7,118 bases of DNA. Source: JBEEJZ01 sp041168905. Lineage in GTDB: Bacteria; Pseudomonadota; Gammaproteobacteria; Burkholderiales; Burkholderiaceae_C. Positions within the stretch are counted from its first letter, which is position 1. Every line of letters begins with the position of its first letter. This document shows, in pieces, positions 1-5,185 of this stretch. Location of the stretch: the NCBI GenBank assembly GCA_041168905.1, contig JBEEJZ010000150.1, positions 1 to 7,118 on the forward strand, written 5' to 3'. The notes under the pieces were generated by a model, which was not told where the DNA came from, searched no databases, and saw only the letters and a program-made list of their open reading frames with translations. Both the position numbers and the translations under genes were made by a program.

Positions 1-690
1 CTCTGCGATGAAGGCGGCCACTCGCTCGGCGCCCAGAGCCAGAATTTTGTCTTCCAGCCAGCCCGCAGCACGCAGGCCAAACTCGGCCTCCGATTCCCCG
101 GGCCTGGCCAGCTCATAAAAATAGGGCTGCTCAATGTGCGTGATGTTGGGTATGGGCAGGTCACCCTGAGCATGCATGCCACTCATGCCCCCCAGAGAAG
201 CGCCCGCCATGGTGCTGCCGTGATATGCGTTATGTCGGCTGATGATCACCTTGCGCTGGGGTTGGCCGAGCAAGTCCCAGTAGCGGCGCACCATGCGCAC
301 ATTGGAGTCGTTGCTCTCTGAACCACTGCTGGAATAAAAAACATGCTCAAAACGTCGCCCCTGGACCTCGGGGGCCAGCGCTGCGAGCCGCGTGGCCAGC
401 TGCACTGCCGGCACGTTGGTCGTCTGGAAAAAACTGTTGTAGTACGGCAGAGTCATCATCTGCTGATAGGCTGCGTCGGCAAGCTCTCTGCGACCGTAGC
501 CCACATTCACGCACCACAGACCGCTCATGGCGTCGAGCACCCTGGCGCCCTCGCTGTCCCAGACATAAATATTGTCTGCCCGCGTCATGACACGGGCACC
601 TCGGCTGCCCAGGTCTTTGAAGTCCGTGAAAGGATGCAAAAAATGCGCACTATCCAAAGCCTGTATTTCGGCTGTATTGATCGGGTTCAT
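1..690 (-). CDS. spuC: SpuC-like class III (omega) aminotransferase, N-terminal part, cut by the window edge
   Basis: PLP-dependent class III aminotransferase, probably putrescine (or other diamine/omega-amino acid):pyruvate transaminase, acting in the cytoplasm. Only the first 230 residues are in the window, about half of the family's usual 450-460. My translation from the ATG at 690 shows the family hallmarks in order: HPFTD at 19-23, the segment IYVWDSEG at 41-48, MSGLWCVNVGYGR at 55-67, YNSFFQTT at 84-91, the cofactor phosphate-binding turn SSGSES at 121-126 (usually GSEA, here Ser in place of Ala), RHNAYHGST at 152-160 and SLGGM at 165-169. The catalytic Lys and PLP-binding Asp would lie past the left edge. 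It is the third gene of the puuD-puuA-spuC run, 33 nt after the puuA stop, with a weak GGA ribosome site near the ATG. The resemblance to Pseudomonas SpuC is from memory of the family. A beta-alanine/other omega-amino acid:pyruvate transaminase is the main alternative. Family is certain, substrate inferred from context. Confidence 0.88.
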   Translation of the reverse strand, partial: MNPINTAEIQALDSAHFLHPFTDFKDLGSRGARVMTRADNIYVWDSEGARVLDAMSGLWCVNVGYGRRELADAAYQQMMTLPYYNSFFQTTNVPAVQLATRLAALAPEVQGRRFEHVFYSSSGSESNDSNVRMVRRYWDLLGQPQRKVIISRHNAYHGSTMAGASLGGMSGMHAQGDLPIPNITHIEQPYFYELARPGESEAEFGLRAAGWLEDKILALGAERVAAFIAE

Positions 691-723
691 GTCCGTTCCG
701 AAGGTTGAGGGTGGATGATGGCG

Positions 724-2091
724 TCAAACATGCAGCAGCAGGTGCTCACGCTCCCAGGGTGAAATCACCTTCATGAACTCCTCGAATTCCAGTTCCTTGA
801 TTTCGGCATAGATGGTGATGAACTCCTTGCCCAGGACGTCGTGCAGTTCAGACTCGCGGCGCAGCCAATCCAGTGCTTCGCCCAGACTGCGTGGCAGTGC
901 ATACGGCGACAGATAGGCATCCCCACGCATTTCGGCCTTGGGCTTGATCTTGTTCTTCAAGCCCAGGTAACCGCAGGCGAGGGTCATGGACAAGGCGACA
1001 TAAGGATTGGCATCTGCCCCAATCACCCGGTTTTCGATGCGGCGCGCCTGTGGCGACGAAATGGGAGAACGTATGCCCACAGTGCGGTTGTCATGGCCCC
1101 ATTCAATATTGATCGGAGCCGCGGTGTGGCGGGACAAGCGTCGATAGCTGTTGACATATGGCGCAACCAGGACCATCGCCGCCGGGATGTAACGCTGTAG
1201 TCCACCGATGAAGTGATAGAAGGCATCAGAGGCAGAGCCATCAGCGTTGCTGAAGATGTTCAGCCCGGTTTCCTTGCTCACAATACTCTGGTGTACATGC
1301 ATGGCACTGCCAGGCTCGCCGGCGATGGGCTTGGCCATGAAGGTGGCATACATGTTGTGCCGAAGGGCGGCCTCACGTACCGTCCGCTTGAAGAAGAACA
1401 CCTCGTCTGCCAGCCCCAAGGGGTGGGCGTGGAAGAAATTGATCTCCATTTGACCCGCACCCACCTCGTGGATCAGCGTGTCCACGTTGAGCTCCATCTT
1501 GTCGCAGTAGTCGTAAATTTCCTCGAACAAGGGATCAAACTCGTTAACCGCATCAATGCTGTACGCCTGCCGGGAGGTCTCGGCGCGCCCACTGCGCCCC
1601 ACTGGCGCATGCAGCAGGGTGTTGGGATCAGTATTGCGAGCCGTCAGGTAGAACTCCAGCTCGGGTGCCACCACCGGTGCCCAGCCCTCGGCGTCGTACA
1701 AATCACAGACGTGGCGCAAAACACTGCGCGGGGCAAAGGGCACCAGCTTGCCTGCGTGATCAAAGCAGTCGTGGATGACCTGCGCTGTCGGGTCGGTGGC
1801 CCAAGGCACGATGCGTACAGTCGAAGGATCAGGCCGCAACTGCATGTCGCGATCGGTCGGATCAATCACGTCGTAATACGGGCCGCTTTGCGGAAACTCT
1901 CCCGTCACACCCATGGCAACGATAGCTTGCGGCAGCCGCATGCCACGGTCTTCGGTGAACTTTTGCCGCGGCAGAATCTTCCCTCTGGCGACCCCGGTCA
2001 GGTCTGGCACCAAACACTCCACCTCGGTCACGCGGCGCTCGTTGAGCCAGTTCTCCAAGTCGGTGAAATTCGACGCTTTCTTCGCACTCAT
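724..2091 (-). CDS. puuA: gamma-glutamylputrescine synthetase (PuuA-like, glutamine synthetase family)
   Basis: ATP-dependent ligase of the glutamine synthetase fold. By family and context it joins glutamate to putrescine (or another amine) to give gamma-glutamylputrescine, the first step of the Puu route. At 455 residues it has normal PuuA length. An N-terminal beta-grasp domain (about 15-105) precedes the catalytic domain. Visible catalytic elements: PELEF at 143-147 (metal ligands Glu144 and Glu146), HEVGAGQMEIN at 208-218 (Glu209, Glu216), the signature region KPIAGEPGSAMHVHQS at 254-269 (His265, His267), RTVGIRSP at 336-343 (Arg341) and RIENR at 351-355, followed by the conserved NPY at 362-364. 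The ATG is supported by a purine-rich AGAGGA 8 nt upstream. It lies 20 nt after the puuD stop and 33 nt before the aminotransferase, which favours a polyamine ligase over a true GlnA. A synthetase for ethanolamine, polyamines or another amine cannot be excluded. Confidence 0.92.
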   Translation of the reverse strand: MSAKKASNFTDLENWLNERRVTEVECLVPDLTGVARGKILPRQKFTEDRGMRLPQAIVAMGVTGEFPQSGPYYDVIDPTDRDMQLRPDPSTVRIVPWATDPTAQVIHDCFDHAGKLVPFAPRSVLRHVCDLYDAEGWAPVVAPELEFYLTARNTDPNTLLHAPVGRSGRAETSRQAYSIDAVNEFDPLFEEIYDYCDKMELNVDTLIHEVGAGQMEINFFHAHPLGLADEVFFFKRTVREAALRHNMYATFMAKPIAGEPGSAMHVHQSIVSKETGLNIFSNADGSASDAFYHFIGGLQRYIPAAMVLVAPYVNSYRRLSRHTAAPINIEWGHDNRTVGIRSPISSPQARRIENRVIGADANPYVALSMTLACGYLGLKNKIKPKAEMRGDAYLSPYALPRSLGEALDWLRRESELHDVLGKEFITIYAEIKELEFEEFMKVISPWEREHLLLHV

Positions 2092-2099
2092 GCTGTTTA

Positions 2100-2105
2100 T
2101 CCTCT
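2100..2105 (-). promoter_or_regulatory. ribosome binding site of puuA
   Basis: On the minus strand this reads AGAGGA, with 8 nt to the puuA ATG. It lies in the 20-nt gap after the puuD stop codon, so puuA has its own initiation site rather than relying only on translational coupling. It also supports the chosen start. Confidence 0.6.
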
Positions 2106-2111
2106 GGTGGG

Positions 2112-2909
2112 CTACTTATTTTGCTGATCGCGACGCCGGTCGCGTCGCTGTTGACAGGCTTGTCCAAACGCCCGGATGATGGCTCCATAAAAAGGGATAT
2201 CCAGGCTGCGCCACTCCGGGTGCCACTGCACTGCATATGCGAAAGCGCTAGCACCTTCAATCTCGATCGCCTCCACCAGACCATCAGGCGCGTGGGCCAA
2301 TGCTCGAAGGCCTTGCGCCAAGCGCGATATGCCCTGCCCATGCAAAGAATTGACCGTTGCACTCGAGGCGCCAGCCCAGGTCTCAAATGGGGAACCGCTC
2401 ACAAAGCGTACCTCGTGAGCCAGATGGTCGTAGGCGTCAGCCAGGGTCAAGTCAGGGCGCGCCCTGTGGTCCAGATGACCCTGTCTGGCGTGCACGGTCT
2501 GCTCAAGGGAGCCTCCCATGGCAACGTTGATTTCCTGAAAACCGCGGCATATGCCCAACAAGGGCACCCCCTGTTTGATGCACGCTCGCACCAGCGCCAA
2601 TGTGAGCGAATCACGCTCTGGGTCCAGAGGCAGGCTACTGTCGTGCACCTCTTCGCCGAAATGGGACGGATGAACATTGGACGGCGAGCCGGTGAGCATC
2701 ACGCCATCCACCATCCCCATCAGATGATCGATCTGGGACGCGTGAGCAAGGGGAAAAAGTACCGGTTGCACCTGCGCGCAGTCTCGCAACGATCGTGCAT
2801 ATTTGTCTCCTAAAACCAGGTAAGGCAGCGTGTTGCCGCTTGGGCCCAGCGCGCGGTGATCAGCAGGTAGCCAGACGAGGGCAGGAGAAATTTCAATTGA
2901 GTGTTCCAC
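2112..2909 (-). CDS. puuD: gamma-glutamyl-gamma-aminobutyrate hydrolase (PuuD-like, peptidase C26, class I glutamine amidotransferase fold)
   Basis: Cytoplasmic hydrolase that by family cleaves gamma-glutamyl-GABA to GABA and glutamate, the last step of the Puu pathway. The 265-residue length fits the family. Visible: the N-terminal strand LVWLPADHR at 11-19, the GDKY block at 34-37, the oxyanion region MLTGSPSNVHP at 71-81, the nucleophile elbow LLGICRGFQEIN at 117-128 with catalytic Cys121, NSLHGQG at 187-193, and VQWHPEW at 227-233 giving His230 and Glu232. All three triad positions are intact. The start is a GTG at 2909. In-frame TAG and TGA codons lie just upstream, so no earlier start is possible, and there is no in-frame ATG before the conserved core. 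The ribosome site is poor (GGA about 12 nt away), suggesting modest initiation. It is the first gene of the operon with puuA and the aminotransferase. Substrate is inferred from family and neighbours. Confidence 0.9.
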   Translation of the reverse strand: MEHSIEISPALVWLPADHRALGPSGNTLPYLVLGDKYARSLRDCAQVQPVLFPLAHASQIDHLMGMVDGVMLTGSPSNVHPSHFGEEVHDSSLPLDPERDSLTLALVRACIKQGVPLLGICRGFQEINVAMGGSLEQTVHARQGHLDHRARPDLTLADAYDHLAHEVRFVSGSPFETWAGASSATVNSLHGQGISRLAQGLRALAHAPDGLVEAIEIEGASAFAYAVQWHPEWRSLDIPFYGAIIRAFGQACQQRRDRRRDQQNK

Positions 2910-3071
2910 GATGAGTCACTATCCAGTTTCAGCTTTGGTTTGATTGTCACGTTCGCCCACGCGTGGAGCGATGGTGCCACAGGAAATCAGTTTGGATCTG
3001 CGAATTGCACGCAGCCCGTCCACCCCGCCATTAAACTGCCGCCCACCTCGTCCCAAAACGCACACCGCACC
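2910..3071. promoter_or_regulatory. divergent intergenic region between puuD and the EamA permease, with candidate operator palindromes
   Basis: About 160 nt separate the GTG of puuD from my preferred start of the permease, so promoters for both directions should lie here. I see no convincing sigma-70 pair. On the minus strand a GTGACA-like -35 with a TGGATA-like -10 at 19 nt spacing exists, but it sits almost on the puuD start. Two symmetric elements stand out: the perfect 10-bp palindrome CCACGCGTGG at 2957-2966, and CTGCG/CGCAG arms with a 7-nt centre at 2998-3014. Either could bind a regulator. No regulator gene is in the window. Confidence 0.35.
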
Positions 3072-4022
3072 TTGCCCCTGCCTCCCAAAACAGCGACCCC
3101 ATGGCTAGCGTACGCCAGTCTGGCACTCAGCATGGCCCTGGTGGGCAGCTATGTCGCATTGTCCAAACCCCTGGTCGCTGCGCTACCCATCTTTCTTTTG
3201 GGTTGGCTGAGGTTTGGGATCGGTGCCGTCGCCATGGCGGGCTGGTTGCGCAAGCCCGAGCATGAACCGCCCCTGACTGCTCAGACCCACCGCCTTTTAT
3301 TTGTGGAGTCCCTGCTCGGCAACTTCCTGTTTTCCATCTTCATGTTGTTTGGAGTCACCATGACCACGGCGGTATCTGCCGGCGTCATCATGGCCAGCAT
3401 TCCGGCTGTGGTGGCGGTGTTGAGCTGGGCCTTTTTAGGAGAACGCATTGGAGCCCGAATAGGGTCCGCCGTGGTTTGCTCTGCCATGGGTGTGGGCTTG
3501 CTGGCTCTTGCAAAGGGGACTCCTGCAGACACCAGCACGATTGACAGCAGCAAGGTATGGATAGGCAATCTGCTGGTGTTTGGTGCCGTGCTGTGCGAGG
3601 CGGCTTACGCAGTCATTGGAAAGAAGTTGACCGGCGCCATGGGTCCCAAACGCATTTCTGCCGTCATTAACCTCTGGGGATTTGCCCTGATGACACCCTT
3701 GGGCCTGTATGCAGCCTGGGGCTTCGACTTCTATGCCATTTCGCCCGGCAACTGGGGCTTGCTGGTGTTTTACGCACTGGCCGCCAGCGTCTGGACGGTT
3801 TGGCTATGGATGACGGGTTTGCGACAGGTCCCTGCAGCACAGGCCGGAATCTTCACCGTCATGCTGCCGGTCTCGGCGGTCCTGGTCGGGGTGGTTTTGC
3901 TGGGCGAGTCGATCAGCGTCACTCAAACCTTCGCTTTTGGATGGGCCCTGGCGGGCCTGCTGCTCGCGACGATACCCGATCGACCCATCCCCATCGAACC
4001 AGCTTCACCAGACCGTGCTTGA
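3072..4022 (+). CDS. EamA-domain permease of the drug/metabolite transporter (DMT) superfamily
   Basis: Inner-membrane transporter with about ten helices in two EamA repeats, likely exporting or importing a small metabolite; the substrate cannot be read from sequence. With the TTG at 3072 the protein has 316 residues, typical for the family. Helices 1-4 fall near 12-31, 36-58, 75-97 and 101-122, the last ending in the conserved LGER. The second repeat starts after residue about 155 and ends with a matching LGES followed by a final helix and a short polar tail. The N-terminus is uncertain. The frame is open back to a GTG at 2901 that overlaps puuD by 9 nt, but the extra 57 residues are polar, low in family-like sequence and unlike a DMT N-terminus. 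The first in-frame ATG (3132) would cut into helix 1. No start has a good ribosome site at normal spacing. It is divergent from the polyamine operon, so transport of a polyamine or breakdown product is possible but only inferred. Confidence 0.85.
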   Translation: MPLPPKTATPWLAYASLALSMALVGSYVALSKPLVAALPIFLLGWLRFGIGAVAMAGWLRKPEHEPPLTAQTHRLLFVESLLGNFLFSIFMLFGVTMTTAVSAGVIMASIPAVVAVLSWAFLGERIGARIGSAVVCSAMGVGLLALAKGTPADTSTIDSSKVWIGNLLVFGAVLCEAAYAVIGKKLTGAMGPKRISAVINLWGFALMTPLGLYAAWGFDFYAISPGNWGLLVFYALAASVWTVWLWMTGLRQVPAAQAGIFTVMLPVSAVLVGVVLLGESISVTQTFAFGWALAGLLLATIPDRPIPIEPASPDRA

Positions 4023-4037
4023 GACTATGTCATCCAT

Positions 4038-4547
4038 TCAATCCGGCTGCCCGTGCAATGGCCGATCACTCACCACCATGCCATCTTCATCAGCGTACAG
4101 CCAGTCTCCTGGTTGCACCCTGACGCCTTGAATCGTCACTGGAAGCTGGCTGAGCCCTGCCTGTTTGCGCTCAGTGGGTAATGGCATCGAGGCCAGTGCC
4201 CGTATACCGATGGCCTGACCTGCCAGTTCGGCGACATCCCGCACACAGCCATCTATGACCACACCGGCCCAACCATTGCGTGCCGCAGCTGCCCCGAGAT
4301 TGCCACCCAGCAAGGCACGGCGCAGCGACGCGCCACCATCGACCACCAGCACGCGCCCCAATCCGGGACTCTCCACTGCGGCCTTCACGGGAGTGTTGTC
4401 CTCAAAACATTGAACCGTCACCACCTGTCCAAAAAAAGACTGGTGGGCGCCAAAATCCTTGAACGCCGGAGGCAACACCCGAAACTGGCCGGACATATCG
4501 TTTTTGTGGGAATCGCACAAGTCGCAGCATGCAATGATCTTGCTCAT
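4038..4547 (-). CDS. rraA: RraA-family protein: RNase E regulator-like / HMG (4-hydroxy-4-methyl-2-oxoglutarate) aldolase-like
   Basis: A 169-residue cytoplasmic protein of the RraA fold. Members are either trimeric inhibitors of RNase E (E. coli RraA) or class II pyruvate aldolases/oxaloacetate decarboxylases. The N-terminal block ending FGQVVTVQCFEDN (39-51) and RVLVVDGGASLRRALLGGNL (65-84) are strongly RraA-like. The segment GWAGVVIDGCVRDVAEL (92-108) carries Arg103-Asp104, the pair that binds pyruvate and metal in the aldolase members; as I recall, E. coli RraA reads VRQ there. GDWLYADEDGMVVS (147-160) closes the domain. The ATG at 4547 is chosen because AAGGAG lies 7 nt upstream; the frame is open further upstream but that part has no family match. 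It converges with the EamA permease, 15 nt between stop codons, and is divergent from the SWIB gene. The product name is conventional; actual activity could be aldolase, regulator or both. Confidence 0.88.
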   Translation of the reverse strand: MSKIIACCDLCDSHKNDMSGQFRVLPPAFKDFGAHQSFFGQVVTVQCFEDNTPVKAAVESPGLGRVLVVDGGASLRRALLGGNLGAAAARNGWAGVVIDGCVRDVAELAGQAIGIRALASMPLPTERKQAGLSQLPVTIQGVRVQPGDWLYADEDGMVVSDRPLHGQPD

Positions 4548-4554
4548 GATGGGT

Positions 4555-4560
4555 CTCCTT
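4555..4560 (-). promoter_or_regulatory. strong ribosome binding site of rraA
   Basis: The minus strand reads AAGGAG with 7 nt to the ATG at 4547. This is the best Shine-Dalgarno match in the window. It decides the start against the longer open frame that begins near 4640. Confidence 0.8.
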
Positions 4561-4660
4561 GAGGGGTTATAGGGATGCGATATTTTCTGGCGTCGGGCCA
4601 TGCGAGTACATCGGCACCACAAAAAAAGCGACGGATCCAAGAAAAAAAGATGTTTTCACT

Positions 4661-4688
4661 TTGAAACCTGTTTTTTTCCCAGTAGCAT
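4661..4688 (+). promoter_or_regulatory. candidate sigma-70 promoter of the SWIB/H1-like gene
   Basis: TTGAAA at 4661-4666 (5 of 6 against TTGACA) is followed after 16 nt by TAGCAT at 4683-4688 (4 of 6 against TATAAT). Transcription would start near 4695, leaving a leader of about 60 nt. The pair fits by eye only and other pairs may exist. Confidence 0.4.
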
Positions 4689-4740
4689 GACGGAAGCCGG
4701 TTGAGAAGCCGTTTTTCACTGGTGACACATCAACTTTCAG

Positions 4741-4745
4741 AAGGA
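4741..4745 (+). promoter_or_regulatory. ribosome binding site of the SWIB/H1-like gene
   Basis: AAGGA with 9 nt to the ATG at 4755. It supports this start over the upstream in-frame ATG at 4701, whose 18 extra codons lie between the candidate promoter and this site and show no family-like sequence. Confidence 0.65.
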
Positions 4746-4754
4746 AGACTAAAC

Positions 4755-5129
4755 ATGGCAACTGCAAAGAAAGCTCCAGCGAAGACGGCGGCGCCAGCCA
4801 AGGCCGCAGCCCCCGCCAAAAAGGCAGCTCCAGCCAAAGCCGCTGCAGCCGCTCCGGCCAAGGCGGCTCCAGCGAAAAAACGCGCTGTGAATGCTGCTTT
4901 CATGAAAGCATTGACCCCCAGCGCAGCACTGGCCGCCGTCGTGGGTGCAGCTCCCCTGCCCCGCACGGAAGTGGTCAGCAAGCTCTGGGTTTACATCAAG
5001 AAGCACAAACTTCAAGACGCCGTCAACAAGCGAAACATCAATGCCGATGCCAAACTCAAGGAAGTATTTGGCAAGGCGCAGGTCAGCATGTTTGAAATGG
5101 CTGGACTGATAGGCAAGCACCTGAAGTAA
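4755..5129 (+). CDS. SWIB/MDM2-domain protein with histone H1-like Lys/Ala/Pro-rich N-terminal tail
   Basis: A 124-residue, very basic protein, probably nucleoid-associated and DNA-binding in the cytoplasm. Residues 2-43 are almost only Ala, Lys and Pro with six PAK units (starting at 8, 14, 20, 26, 34 and 39, two of them PAKK), like the C-terminal tails of H1-type histones and of bacterial H1-like proteins. Residues about 47-124 form a SWIB domain: LTPSAALAAVVGAAPLPR (53-70), EVVSKLWVYIKKHKLQD (72-88), NKRNINADAKLKEVFG (91-106) and MFEMAGLIGKHL (112-123) match the family pattern along its whole length. SWIB domains are known from eukaryotic chromatin remodelling and from chlamydial and proteobacterial small proteins, where their role is poorly defined. 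The gene stands alone, with its own candidate promoter, a good ribosome site and a clear terminator, which fits steady high expression. Domain call is firm; the role in nucleoid organisation is inference. Confidence 0.92.
   Translation: MATAKKAPAKTAAPAKAAAPAKKAAPAKAAAAAPAKAAPAKKRAVNAAFMKALTPSAALAAVVGAAPLPRTEVVSKLWVYIKKHKLQDAVNKRNINADAKLKEVFGKAQVSMFEMAGLIGKHLK
4770..4880 (+). repeat. degenerate in-gene repeat encoding six PAK/PAKK units
   Basis: Short units of the type GC(T/A/C)CCAGCCAAGGC(C) recur with spacings of 5-8 codons and encode residues 6-42 of the SWIB protein. Units differ at third codon positions, so the peptide pattern is kept while the DNA has diverged. Such tracts are prone to unit gain or loss, so length is expected to vary among relatives. 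Confidence 0.7.
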
Positions 5130-5148
5130 TCGGTTCCTGATCCACCGC

Positions 5149-5172
5149 AAAAACCGCAGCCATGCGGTTTTT
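5149..5172. terminator. bidirectional intrinsic terminator between the SWIB gene and the ThDP enzyme gene
   Basis: A perfect 10-bp stem, AAAAACCGCA at 5149-5158 and TGCGGTTTTT at 5163-5172, encloses the 4-nt loop GCCA. On the plus strand it ends in a six-T run (5168-5173), 19 nt after the SWIB stop. On the minus strand the A-run becomes a T-run, 13 nt after the stop of the convergent gene. It can therefore end transcription from both sides. Confidence 0.85.
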
Positions 5173-5185
5173 TGCTTTCAGGGCT

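Larger units (their letters stand above)
4600..4754. promoter_or_regulatory. A/T-tract-rich divergent promoter region between rraA and the SWIB/H1-like gene
   Basis: Runs of seven A at 4621-4627 and 4642-4648 and of seven T at 4671-4677 stand out in otherwise GC-rich DNA. The two A-runs start 21 bp apart, about two helical turns, which by general knowledge of A-tracts favours a static bend. The flanks GAAAAAAA and TTTTTTTC form an imperfect inverted repeat around 4641-4678. The region must carry the promoters of both divergent genes. Confidence 0.45.

Noticed and set aside
343..708. A 121-codon plus-strand open frame at the left end
   Set aside because: It lies opposite the SpuC-like aminotransferase, whose minus-strand translation matches the family over the full 230 residues seen.
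1213..2127. A 304-codon open frame on the plus strand opposite puuA
   Set aside because: It is entirely antisense to a gene with intact glutamine synthetase motifs; its product has no recognisable domain and a composition typical of an antisense shadow in GC-rich DNA.
2121..2813. A 230-codon plus-strand open frame opposite puuD
   Set aside because: Antisense to the PuuD-like gene with its complete catalytic triad; no family-like sequence.
2966..2984. Sigma-54-like promoter (TGGCAC on the minus strand) in front of puuD
   Set aside because: The -24 half looks good, but the required GC at the -12 position is CC at the correct spacing.
4548..4640. N-terminal extension of the RraA-like protein by 31 residues
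   Set aside because: AAGGAG sits 7 nt before the ATG at 4547 and the family-like sequence begins there.
4770..4880. Possible CRISPR or intergenic tandem repeat
   Set aside because: The units are in-frame, degenerate at third codon positions and encode the PAK tail; there are no unique spacers.
4749..5150. Minus-strand frame opposite the SWIB gene, rich in Gly, Cys and Trp
   Set aside because: The composition is the complement of the Lys/Ala/Pro repeat, and the plus strand carries a complete SWIB domain with a ribosome site and terminator.
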